Of a stretch of DNA of 64,000 bases, positions 49,015-58,300 are shown piece after piece. The stretch comes from Roseovarius sp. (GTDB lineage: Bacteria; Pseudomonadota; Alphaproteobacteria; Rhodobacterales; Rhodobacteraceae), in assembly GCF_030373445.1 (NCBI RefSeq), contig NZ_JAUCYU010000002.1, positions 248,001 to 312,000 on the forward strand, in the 5' to 3' direction. Position 1 is the first letter of the stretch. Every line of letters starts with the position of its first letter. The translations under genes and the position numbers were made by a program. The notes below the pieces were generated by a model that was not told the origin of the DNA, did not search any database, and saw nothing but the letters and a program-made list of their open reading frames with translations.

Positions 49015-50910
49015 ATGAGTAAACTGGCAGGAGGGGCGGGCGGTCAAACCGTCGTCATCGCGGGCGCGGTAGTGGCCGGCGTCGTGATCGGCAGGCTCTA
49101 CATGGCTGGCGTCTTCACCCCGTCGCCCGAGCGACCGGAGGCCGAGCCGGCAGCGATGGTCCAGACCGAAGGGCAGGCCGCGCCGGAAAGCGGGACCGCA
49201 CCCAGGGACCTTCCGGCATCGGGCACCGACCAGTCCGGCCAGCCCGACACCGACAACCCCGATCCGCTGGCCTCCGTCACCACCGGTGACACGCCCACTC
49301 CCGACACCGATCCGGCGTCCCAGCCTGAAGAGACGACGGACACCGGCAACCAACCCGAGGCGACAGACCCGGCCCCGCAATCCGGCGACACCGACACCGC
49401 CGAGGCCGAGGCAGCGCCAGACGCACCCGCCATCAGCCTCTTCCGCCTCACTCCTGACGGCCAGATGCTCGTCGCCGGCACCGGCAAGGCCGGCTGGGAC
49501 GTGTCGATCCTTGTCGACGACGAGGTGCTGACCACCGTCACCCCCGACGCCAACGGCGATTTCGTCGAGTTCATCGAGATGGACAGCAGTGCCGACCCGC
49601 GCATCCTGACCCTCGCCATGCACTCTCCCGACACGGGCGAAGACATCATCTCGCTCGACGAGATCATCATCGCCCCCACGCCCCCCGTCGCCATGGCCGA
49701 AGCAGAGACCGCGACAGAGGAAGCGACACCGGAGATGTCGATGGCCTCCGGGGAAACCGCCTCCGCGGGCGATGACACTGCCGCCGATACGACTGCCGAC
49801 ACGGACACGGGCGCCGATTCCGGAACCATGGTCGAAATCTCCGACGCCGACCCCTCCAGCGAGGCCGACACCACGCCGGCCACCTCGTCCCCTGCGGCGG
49901 ACGACACCGGCACGCCCGGCGAGCCGGTGGAGATCGGCGGCGCCGATACCGGAACGCCTGACCGGGCTGCACAGGCACAGGACGGCACGGCAAACACCGG
50001 TGAGGCCGCCACCGACACGACCGAGCCGGTCGAAACCGCATCCCTCGACGTCTCCACAGCCGAGCCCGCCGAGCCCGAACCCGCCACGACCACCGGTGTA
50101 GAGACGTCGGGGACAACCGATGCCGACCCGGAAACCGCCACACCCGCGGAACCCGCCGTCACCGCCGAAACCGACCCGCCGGCCGAGGCCGACACCTCCG
50201 ACCCCGCGGATGTGGCTGCCGCAACCGGCGCCGAGGACCTGCAGGATCAGGGCGCCACGGCAGATCAACCCGCCGAACCCGCCGAACTGGCCAGCGCGGA
50301 TATCGGCACATCGGCCCCCGAGCCGGCCGAGCCCGCCCAGGCTGACCCCGAGCCCGCCGCCGACGGTGCCACCTCGCAGGCCGTGCTGCGCTCCGATGCC
50401 TCGGGCGTCAGCGTCATCCAGCCGCCCACCCCAGGCGACACCGCGCCCGAGGTCATGTCGACCGTCGCGCTCGATGCCATCACCTACAACGACGCGGGCG
50501 AGGTCGAACTCACCGGCCGCGCCCAGGGCGACGGCTTCGTGCGCGTCTACCTCGACAACACCCCCATCACCACCTCGCGCATCTCCGAGGACGGCAACTG
50601 GCGCTCGGAATTGCCCGAGGTCGATACCGGCGTCTACACCCTCCGCATCGACGAGGTCGACGAAGACGGCACCGTCCTCTCCCGCGTCGAGACCCCCTTC
50701 AAACGCGAGGATCAGGAACTGCTCGGCACCCGCGACACGGGCCGCAAGATCCAGGCGATCACCGTGCAGCCGGGCAACACGCTCTGGGCCATCTCCCGCG
50801 ACAAGTACGGCGAAGGCGTGCTCTACGTGCGCATCTTCCAGGCCAACCGCGACCGCATCCGCGACCCCGACCTGATCTACCCGGGCCAGGTCTTCACGGT
50901 CCCGAACTGA
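49015..50910 (+). CDS. LysM peptidoglycan-binding protein with long Thr/Asp/Ala/Pro-rich region
   Basis: A 631-residue envelope protein: an N-terminal anchor helix (TVVIAGAVVAGVVIGRLYMA, about 11-30), a globular segment (VSIWVDDE-like region near 165-220, SLFRLTPDGQMLVAGTGKAG), a very long low-complexity stretch rich in Ala, Thr, Asp, Glu and Pro (35-140 and 225-480), an Ig-like segment with VEFTGRAQGDG-like strands near 500, and a C-terminal LysM (VQPGNTLWAISRDKYGEGVL, about 582-631). It probably spans the periplasm to grip peptidoglycan. GGAAGGAA precedes the ATG. Related proteins are common in Rhodobacterales. Confidence 0.82.
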   Translation: MSKLAGGAGGQTVVIAGAVVAGVVIGRLYMAGVFTPSPERPEAEPAAMVQTEGQAAPESGTAPRDLPASGTDQSGQPDTDNPDPLASVTTGDTPTPDTDPASQPEETTDTGNQPEATDPAPQSGDTDTAEAEAAPDAPAISLFRLTPDGQMLVAGTGKAGWDVSILVDDEVLTTVTPDANGDFVEFIEMDSSADPRILTLAMHSPDTGEDIISLDEIIIAPTPPVAMAEAETATEEATPEMSMASGETASAGDDTAADTTADTDTGADSGTMVEISDADPSSEADTTPATSSPAADDTGTPGEPVEIGGADTGTPDRAAQAQDGTANTGEAATDTTEPVETASLDVSTAEPAEPEPATTTGVETSGTTDADPETATPAEPAVTAETDPPAEADTSDPADVAAATGAEDLQDQGATADQPAEPAELASADIGTSAPEPAEPAQADPEPAADGATSQAVLRSDASGVSVIQPPTPGDTAPEVMSTVALDAITYNDAGEVELTGRAQGDGFVRVYLDNTPITTSRISEDGNWRSELPEVDTGVYTLRIDEVDEDGTVLSRVETPFKREDQELLGTRDTGRKIQAITVQPGNTLWAISRDKYGEGVLYVRIFQANRDRIRDPDLIYPGQVFTVPN

Positions 50911-51031
50911 CCGCCCGCCCGACAGGCCGGGCCCACCGGCAGCCCACGAACACCCCCCTGTGCGCGCATTCGCACTGGCCTCCCCGCCGCGCCCGGCCTA
51001 TCTGTGGCCAACACCCCGAAGAAGTGACCGA

Positions 51032-52855
51032 ATGCGCCGCCGCAGAACCCTGACCACGACAGAGCCGCCCAAGAACGGCTGGAAGACGATCCGCCAGGTC
51101 GCCCCCTACCTGTGGCCGAAGGACGAGGGATGGGTCAAATGGCGCGTGATCCTCGCCCTCGCGGCGCTCTTCGTTGCCAAGCTCGTCGCCGTCGGCACGC
51201 CGCTTCTATACAAGGGCGCGGTCGACGCGCTCGCCGGCGAAAGCCAGACAGAGGCGTGGATGCTCGCCATCGGCGCCGTGGGCCTCACCGTCGCCTACGG
51301 CATGGCCCGGCTGATGAACACCGGCTTCCAGCAACTGCGCGACGTCTTCTTCGCCCGCGTGGCCCAGCGGGCCCTGCGCAAACTCGCCCTGCGCACCTTC
51401 CGGCACATCCACGCCATGTCGCTGCGCTACCACATCACCCGCAAGACCGGCGGCCTCTCCCGCATCATCGAGCGGGGCGTGAAGGGCGTCGAATTCCTGC
51501 TCCGCTTCCTCGTCTTCTCGATCGGCCCGCTCGTCCTCGAACTGCTGATGATCGGCATCGTGCTCTGGACGCTCTTCGACATCTGGTACCTCGTCGTCGT
51601 CGCCGGCGTCATCGCCTTCTACGTGCTCTTCACCTTCAAGGTTACCGAATGGCGCGTGAAGCTGCGCAAGCGGATGAACGACCAGGACACCGACGCCAAC
51701 CAGAAGGCCATCGACAGCCTGCTCAACTTCGAGACCGTCAAGTATTTCGGCGCCGAACAGCGCGAGGCCGAGCGCTACGACAAGGCCATGGAAGGCTACC
51801 AGGAAGCGGCGATCCAGACCTCCTATTCGCTGGCTTTCCTCAACGTGGGGCAGGCGGTGCTGATCACCGGCGGGCTGGTCATCGTCATGGTCATGGCCGC
51901 CACCGGGGTCCAGTCCGGCGCCATGACCGTGGGCGATTTCGTCATGGTCAATTCCTACATGATCCAGATCACCATGCCGCTCAACTTCCTCGGCACCGTC
52001 TACCGCGAGATCCGCCAGGCCCTCGTCGACATGGGCGAGATGTTCGGCCTTCTGGAACAGGACCCGGACGTGAGTGACAAGCCCGGCGCCGGGGCGCTCC
52101 ACGTCACCGGCGGCACCGTCGAACTCGATGACGTCACCTTCGGCTACGAGCCCAACCGCCCGATCCTCAAGGGCGTCAGCCTGGCGGTCCCGGCGGGGCA
52201 GACCGTCGCCATCGTCGGCCCCTCGGGCTCGGGCAAATCCACCATCGGCCGGCTGCTTTTCCGCTTCTATGACGTCTCCGATGGCGCCCTGAAGATCGAC
52301 GGCCAGGACGTGCGCGACGTGACGCAAGACAGCCTGCACGACGCCATCGGCGTGGTCCCGCAGGATACCGTGCTCTTCAACGACACGATCGGTTACAACA
52401 TTGCCTATGGCCGCGAGGGCGCCACGCGGGCCGAGGTCGAGGCGGCGGCGAAATCCGCCCAGATCCACGACTTCATCGCCAGCCTCCCCGAGGGCTACGA
52501 CACCACCGTCGGCGAACGCGGCCTGAAGCTCTCCGGCGGCGAGAAACAGCGCGTCGGCATCGCCCGCACCCTGCTCAAGAACCCGCCCATCCTGCTGCTC
52601 GACGAGGCCACCAGCGCGCTCGACACCGAGACTGAGCAGGGCATCCAGGAAGCGCTCCGCCGCGCGGGGCAGGGTCGCACCGTCATCACCATCGCCCACC
52701 GCCTGTCCACCGTGGCCGATGCCGACCACATTATCGTGCTCCAAGACGGCCGCATCGTCGAGGAAGGCAGCCATACGGATCTGCTGGTTCGCGACGGCCG
52801 CTATGCCGGGCTCTGGCGCCGGCAGGCCAGCGAGCGCGACCTGGCGGCGGAATAG
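51032..52855 (+). CDS. Atm1/HMT1-type ABC exporter
   Basis: A 607-residue half-transporter. The membrane domain (about 30-330) begins VAPYLWPKDEGWVKWRVILA and includes INFLGTVYREIRQALVDMGEM-like family text; the nucleotide domain has Walker A GPSGSGKST, signature LSGGEKQR and Walker B ILLLDEATSALD. The DTDANQKAIDSLLNFETVKYFGAE segment is characteristic of Atm1, which exports glutathione-bound sulfur or metal-thiol species. The start is set at ATG 51032, with an open but unlikely extension upstream. It is followed 4 bases later by a conserved hypothetical gene. Confidence 0.9.
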   Translation: MRRRRTLTTTEPPKNGWKTIRQVAPYLWPKDEGWVKWRVILALAALFVAKLVAVGTPLLYKGAVDALAGESQTEAWMLAIGAVGLTVAYGMARLMNTGFQQLRDVFFARVAQRALRKLALRTFRHIHAMSLRYHITRKTGGLSRIIERGVKGVEFLLRFLVFSIGPLVLELLMIGIVLWTLFDIWYLVVVAGVIAFYVLFTFKVTEWRVKLRKRMNDQDTDANQKAIDSLLNFETVKYFGAEQREAERYDKAMEGYQEAAIQTSYSLAFLNVGQAVLITGGLVIVMVMAATGVQSGAMTVGDFVMVNSYMIQITMPLNFLGTVYREIRQALVDMGEMFGLLEQDPDVSDKPGAGALHVTGGTVELDDVTFGYEPNRPILKGVSLAVPAGQTVAIVGPSGSGKSTIGRLLFRFYDVSDGALKIDGQDVRDVTQDSLHDAIGVVPQDTVLFNDTIGYNIAYGREGATRAEVEAAAKSAQIHDFIASLPEGYDTTVGERGLKLSGGEKQRVGIARTLLKNPPILLLDEATSALDTETEQGIQEALRRAGQGRTVITIAHRLSTVADADHIIVLQDGRIVEEGSHTDLLVRDGRYAGLWRRQASERDLAAE

Positions 52856-52859
52856 GCCC

Positions 52860-53207
52860 ATGGCCCGCAAGGAACGCCTCACCACCCCCGATCGCCGCTA
52901 TTTCGTCACCCGTGGCCGCCTCTGGCGCTGCACCGACCCTTCGCTCGACGACAGCGAACGCCGCGCGGCGGTCAAGGCCCTGATGCAGGCCCGCCGCGCC
53001 GTCCAGATGGCCGACACGCCGGAGGCCGAGCGCGCGGCCCGCGCCGATGTCGACGCCGCCAAGCACCGGTTGGGCGAACGCGGGCCCGTCTGGTGGGATG
53101 ACGGTGCCCCCGACGAAGGCGGGCGACACCCGAAGAACACCAGCTACGCCGACTGGTGGGCGAGGCTGGACGCCGAAACCCGGGACAGGGCCGAGGGGAA
53201 AGCCTGA
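52860..53207 (+). CDS. Conserved hypothetical protein downstream of the Atm1-like exporter
   Basis: A 115-residue soluble protein without a recognised fold. It has an N-terminal TTPDRRYFVTRGRLWRCTDP, a helical ERRAAVKALMQARRAVQMAD and the distinctive GERGPVWWDDGAPDEGGRHP and NTSYADWWARL motifs. Similar proteins are widespread in proteobacteria, as far as I recall sometimes mislabelled as Tol transport proteins. The ATG lies 4 bases after the ABC stop, so it is co-transcribed with it. Function unknown. Confidence 0.78.
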   Translation: MARKERLTTPDRRYFVTRGRLWRCTDPSLDDSERRAAVKALMQARRAVQMADTPEAERAARADVDAAKHRLGERGPVWWDDGAPDEGGRHPKNTSYADWWARLDAETRDRAEGKA

Positions 53208-53316
53208 CAGGACGGTCTTTCCCGGTCCGAGCCGAAATCACCCGACATCGGCCATGATTTTAACAGGATTCCGGCCTACCGCCTGAGGCCGAGAAAACCG
53301 AGCGGACAAGAGCAAC

Positions 53317-54891
53317 ATGCCGAAGCGGGCAATCTGGATTTGCGGCCTTTTCGCCGTCGAGATGGTGCTGATCATGCTGGCCTTCCAGGTGCTGGCCTCG
53401 GTCGAGTGCCGCCTGACGCCGATCGAGACCGCCTGCCGCGGTCTGCGCGGGGCGATGGTGCGCGCCATGTGCCTCGCCGCGATGATCGGTGTCTACCTCT
53501 GGGCGGCGCCCTCGGCCCGGCACGGCTTCGCCCGCATGGCGCGCGGCCGCGACGGGGGCAGGGGATGGGTTCTTCTGCACGCCGCCGCCTTCGCCGCCGT
53601 CTTCGTCCCGCTCTTCGTCATCGCGCCCCGCGACCTCAACGACCTGTTCGGCTACGTCTTCCCCGTCCTGACCGCCGGCGCGCTCACCGCCATGCTGGCC
53701 GGGCTTTTCTGGCTTGCCGCGCCCCGCGACTGGCAGCGCTGGCTCCAGGGCCGCACCGGCACGCTTCTGGTCATCGCCGTGCTGGCCTTCTTGCTGCCCG
53801 ACATCGCCGCGCTGCTGGGCCCGCTCTGGTACTGGGACATCCTGACCGAAACCACCTTCCGAGGCGTCGTGCTGCTGATGTCCCTCGTCGCCGACGACAT
53901 GGTCATGGCACCGCCCTTCCAGGTCATCGGCACGCCCGATTTCCTCGTCTCCGTCGCCGATTCCTGCTCCGGCATCGAAGGTTTCGCCCTGATCACCGCC
54001 TTCATGGGCATCTACGCCTGGCTCTTCCGCGACACGCTGCGCATGGGGCGGTTCTGGGGCATGGTCCTGCCCGTCGCGCTGGCGCTCAGCTGGGGGCTCA
54101 ACATCCTCCGCATCACCCTGCTGATCCTGATCGGCGACCGTGTCTCGCCCGCGCTGGCGCAAAATGGCTTCCACAGCTTCGCGGGCTGGCTCTTCTTCAT
54201 GCTGCTGGCCTTCGGCGTGCTGGTCGCGGCCAGCCGCATCTCCTGGCTCCGAAAGGAGACCGCCGCACCCGCCGCCCCATCGACCCGGCTCTCGCAGGAC
54301 GACGCGGCGGTCAAGCTCATCCCCTTCATCATCTTCATGGTCTCCGGCGTCATCGCCCAGACCTTCTGGACCGCGCCGGAACTGGCCTACCCGGTGCAGG
54401 CGGCGCTGATGTTCGGCGCGCTCTGGTGGGGCAGGGCGGTGCTTGTGCGCTACGCCCAATGGCCCGACATGGTCTCCGTGCTGGCCGGCCTTGCCATCGG
54501 CATCGGCTGGCTCGCCATGGCGCCCGAGGCGGAACCGGCGTCAGGGGCACTGATGGCGCTGCCCCTCTGGGCCTTCCTGCTCTGGGCCATGACGCGCATC
54601 GCCGGCACGGTGCTGTTCGTGCCGGTGATCGAAGAGCTGTTCTTCCGGGGATACCTGCAATCGCGGCTCGATATCGGTGGCTGGCCGGGCAAGGCGCTTG
54701 CCATCGTCGTGCCCACCGCCGCCTTCGCGGCGCTGCATGGCCGCTATCTCGAGGCCGGCATCGCCGGCGTCATCTTCGCGCTGCTGGTCATGCGGCGCGG
54801 GCGACTTGCAGACGCGATCGCCGCCCATGCCGTGGCCAACGCGCTCATTGCCGCGGTCGCGGCGTGGCGCGGAGATTGGGGCCTGATCTGA
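53317..54891 (+). CDS. xrtE: Exosortase E fused to a CPBP intramembrane protease (VPEID-CTERM system)
   Basis: A 524-residue inner-membrane enzyme with two modules. The exosortase half (about 1-310) has the catalytic C217 in VADSCSGIEGF, R265 in NILRITLLI and H286 in NGFHSFAGWL, the Cys-Arg-His set of exosortases. The C-terminal half (about 330-524) is a CPBP/CAAX-type protease: VIEELFFRGYLQ (E439, E440, R444), H474 in AALHGRY and H504/N508 in AAHAVANAL. This fusion is the exosortase E/protease known from VPEID-CTERM systems of marine alphaproteobacteria. It should recognise the C-terminal sorting signal of the adjacent small protein, cut it and transfer or release it. Confidence 0.93.
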   Translation: MPKRAIWICGLFAVEMVLIMLAFQVLASVECRLTPIETACRGLRGAMVRAMCLAAMIGVYLWAAPSARHGFARMARGRDGGRGWVLLHAAAFAAVFVPLFVIAPRDLNDLFGYVFPVLTAGALTAMLAGLFWLAAPRDWQRWLQGRTGTLLVIAVLAFLLPDIAALLGPLWYWDILTETTFRGVVLLMSLVADDMVMAPPFQVIGTPDFLVSVADSCSGIEGFALITAFMGIYAWLFRDTLRMGRFWGMVLPVALALSWGLNILRITLLILIGDRVSPALAQNGFHSFAGWLFFMLLAFGVLVAASRISWLRKETAAPAAPSTRLSQDDAAVKLIPFIIFMVSGVIAQTFWTAPELAYPVQAALMFGALWWGRAVLVRYAQWPDMVSVLAGLAIGIGWLAMAPEAEPASGALMALPLWAFLLWAMTRIAGTVLFVPVIEELFFRGYLQSRLDIGGWPGKALAIVVPTAAFAALHGRYLEAGIAGVIFALLVMRRGRLADAIAAHAVANALIAAVAAWRGDWGLI

Positions 54892-55140
54892 TCAGGCGGC
54901 GCGGCGCCGCTTGATTTCCCACGCCAGGATCAACATCGCGCCCACGGCCGCCAGGGCCAGCGCGCCGCTCGACACGTCGATTTCCGGTGCCGGGGTGGTG
55001 TTGTTATGGCCGCCCGAGCCACCGCAATAGATCCCGTAGCGGCTGCAAAGATAGTCGGTCCAGCTCTGGGCCGACACAACCGCGGCGGTCGACAGGTACA
55101 TCGTCGTCGCGGCCCCCATTGTCATCAAGATGCGTTTCAT
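54892..55140 (-). CDS. VPEID-CTERM-type sorted protein (probable exosortase E substrate)
   Basis: An 82-residue protein: signal peptide MKRILMTMGAATTMYLSTAAVVSA, a mature part of about 26 residues with two cysteines (C32, C39; SRYGIYCGGSGGHNNTTP), then the sorting signal APEID (51-55), a hydrophobic helix (SGALALAAVGAMLILAW) and a basic end (KRRR). This is the tripartite signal of the VPEID-CTERM class, with Ala for Val. GGAAGGGTG lies upstream of the ATG. It is convergent with the exosortase, the stops abutting as TGATCA. After processing, only a cysteine-containing mini-domain would remain. Confidence 0.88.
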   Translation of the reverse strand: MKRILMTMGAATTMYLSTAAVVSAQSWTDYLCSRYGIYCGGSGGHNNTTPAPEIDVSSGALALAAVGAMLILAWEIKRRRAA

Positions 55141-55370
55141 GGTTCACCCTTCCTTGTGCTTCAGCACTTCTTTTCCCGCCATAGTATTGCCACATTCCCG
55201 GTAAATTCGGTGACGTTTTTCTCGGATTGTACCTACGCCAGAAACAATGCCGCGGCTTACGAGAAAACTGTCCCGAAAATGGCCATAAAGTGATGCCAAA
55301 AAAGGTGAAATTCAGGCACGGCCACTGCCCGGCCACACCGCCCTAAGACCCTGCCGATAAGTGATTCGCC

Positions 55371-58300
55371 CTACTCGGCCGCCTTCAAAGGCTTGCTGCC
55401 CCGCGCGCCCAGCACCTTGCGGAACGCGTCAAGGCTGGGGCCGTCATCGCCCATGTCCCCCTCGAACCCGTTCTGGTTGTCCCGTTCGTCGTCCCAGATG
55501 ATTTCCGGCGCCCGAAGCCGCCGCGCCTCGCGGTTGAGCACCCAGTCCTGCGCCGCCCGGCTCGTCCGGCCCAGCGACAGCTTCGCCATCAGCCGCGCGA
55601 ACCACGTGACATAGGTCGTCGTCCACACCCTCAGCGCCAGCATCGACGGCGTGAAGATCAGCGTCAGCACCGTCGCGATGCCCAGCCCGAAGACCACCGC
55701 GGTCGCCAGCTGCTTCCACCACAGCGCCGTGGGGCTGTTCACCGTGTACCCCCCGCCGATGAAATCGAGGCTCAGCCCGAACATCATCGGCGCCAGCCCG
55801 GCCATCGTCGTGATCGTGGTCAGCAGCACCGGCCTTATCCGCGCCTCCGCGGTCCGCGTGATCGCCTCGATCCGCGGCATGTAGCGGCTGAACTCCTGGT
55901 AGGTGTCGATCAGCACGATATTGTTGTTCACCACGATCCCGGCCAGGGCCACGATCCCCGTACCCGTCATGATGATCGAGAAGGGCTGGTTCATCACCAG
56001 CATCCCGATCAGCACACCCGTGGTCGACAGAACCACCGCCAGCAGAACCAGCACCGCGTTGTAAACGCTGTTGAACTGCGCCAGCAGGATGATGAACATC
56101 AGCCCCAGCGCCCCAAGGAACGCCTTCTGCAGGAAGGCACCAGATTCCTCCTGATCCTCCTGGTCGCCGGTCCATTCATACTCGATCCCGGCCGGCAGCA
56201 CGCCGCTCTCCAGCCACTCGGTCAGCGTCGCAATCCGCTCGTTGGCATTGATCGGCACCTCCTGGCTGGCGCCGCTCTCTTCGGTCTCCGTCTTGGTCAG
56301 CCCCTCCTTCACCGCCGCCTTCACGTCGAAGAACCGCGTCTGGTCCACCCGGTCGATCTGTGCCAGCTTCTGCACCGGCTTGCGGGTGATGAAGTTCGAC
56401 AGCGGCACCAGCCCGTCATCGGTGCGCACCTTCAGCGTGTCGAGCGTGCTCAGAACCCGGTCCTCTTCCGGAAGCCTGACCCGGATCTCGATCTCCTCGT
56501 CCGACGACGGCACCCGCATCGTGTCAAGCAGGATCCCCCGCGTCACGAGCTGCACCATGGCGCCCACGGTCGCCACGTCGGCCCCGTAGCGGCCCGCCTT
56601 CTCGACATCCACGTCGATCTGCCAGTCGATGCCCGGCAGGGGCAGGGTGTCCTCCACCAGCGCCAGCCCGCGGGTCTCGTCGAACTTCTCCCGCGCCGTC
56701 TCGGTAAACGCCTTCAGCGCCTCCCAGTCGTCGCCCTTGATCCGCAGATGCACCGGCTTGGCCGAGGCCGGGCCCTGTTCCAGCGACAGGATCTCGAACT
56801 GGATGCCCGGTATCTCGCGCAGCGAGTCGGTCAGCTCCTCGATCGTCAGGTCGCCATCGGCCGCCGGGTCCAGCACCGTGCGCTGCACCTCGTAGCCGAT
56901 GAACGGCACCGTGAACCACGTCTCGGTCGTGGTCGGCCGGTCCTCCCACTTGACGATCTCGAACTGCACCTGCCCGATCGTGTCGAGCGGCGGCTGCGCG
57001 CCCCCGGTGTTGTTGTTCAGCCCGCTTTCCCCGGCAAAGGCAAAGGCGCTCAGCACGTTGGGATGGGCCAGGACCACCTGCTCGGCCTCCTCGACCAGCG
57101 CGTTCTTCTGCTCGATCGACAGGTTGCCGCGCGCCTTGACATAGGCGATGGCATTCTCCGGCTCGGATTCCACGAAGAACTCCGTGCCGTTGTTGTTGTT
57201 CACGTAATAGAGCAGCACCGAGCCCACGAAGACGAAGATCGCGCAGAAGGCCAGCAGCGGCGCCACCGGGTTGCCCGCGATCAGGTGGATGCACCAGCCG
57301 AACATCGTCCGCCGATAGCCCGCCTTCACCTTGCCCTCGCGCCGGGGCCTCAGCTTGCGCCCGACCCAGCGCAGCCCGTATTTCACCCGCCGGAACACCG
57401 CCATCAGGCCCAGCAGGATGGCCACCACCCCCGACACACCCGCCGCGGCCAGCGCCACCACGCCCAGCAGAAGCACGAACACCGTCGCCAGCGTCGGCAC
57501 GACGGAACCAAGGATGTTGCCGCCGTCAATCTGCCCGAACTGCGCGTTGACCATCCCCAGCAGCGCCGGCGCAAGCGCGCCCGCCGCCGCCACGGCCACC
57601 GCTGCGATCGGGAACAGCAGGATATGCCACAGCCAGAACCCGTGCGCGATCTGCCGGATGCGATTGTCGAACCACCGCTCGATCCGCCCCGTCACCCCGC
57701 CCATCACCGGCAGGTAGATCAGCGCCACCAGCAGAGACGCCGACAGCACGAAGATCAGCGTCACCGGCAGCATCCCCATGAACTGCCCCGGCACGCCCGG
57801 CCAGAACAGCATCGGCAGGAAGGCGCACAGCGTCGTCGCGGTCGAACTCACCACCGGCCAGAACATCCGCTTGGCGGCGGCCACGTAGGCATGCATCGGC
57901 CCCTCGCCATCGGCGATCCGCTTGTCTGCGTATTCCACCACCACGATGGCGCCATCCACCAGCATCCCCACGGCCAGGATCAACCCGAACATCACGATGT
58001 TCGACACCGACACGCCCATCACCGCCAGCAATGCAAAGCACAGCAGGAACGAGGTCGGAATCGCAAACCCAACCAGCAGGGCAGGGCGGATGCCAAGCGC
58101 GGCCAGCGTCACGATCATCACTAGCGCGATGGCCGTCAGCACCGAACCTTCAAGCTGGCTGACCATCGACTCGATGATCCGCGACTGGTCGTTCGACGTG
58201 CCCACGGTCACGGCCGCCCGCAACTGGTCGGGCCATGTCTCTTCCGCCGCCGCCACCGTCTCGCGGATCAGCGCGGCAGTGTCGATGATGTTGAACCCCT

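Noticed and set aside
53340-54914. 524-residue frame overlapping exosortase E in another frame
   Set aside because: Arg/His/Pro-rich shadow; the real frame carries the exosortase and CPBP motifs.
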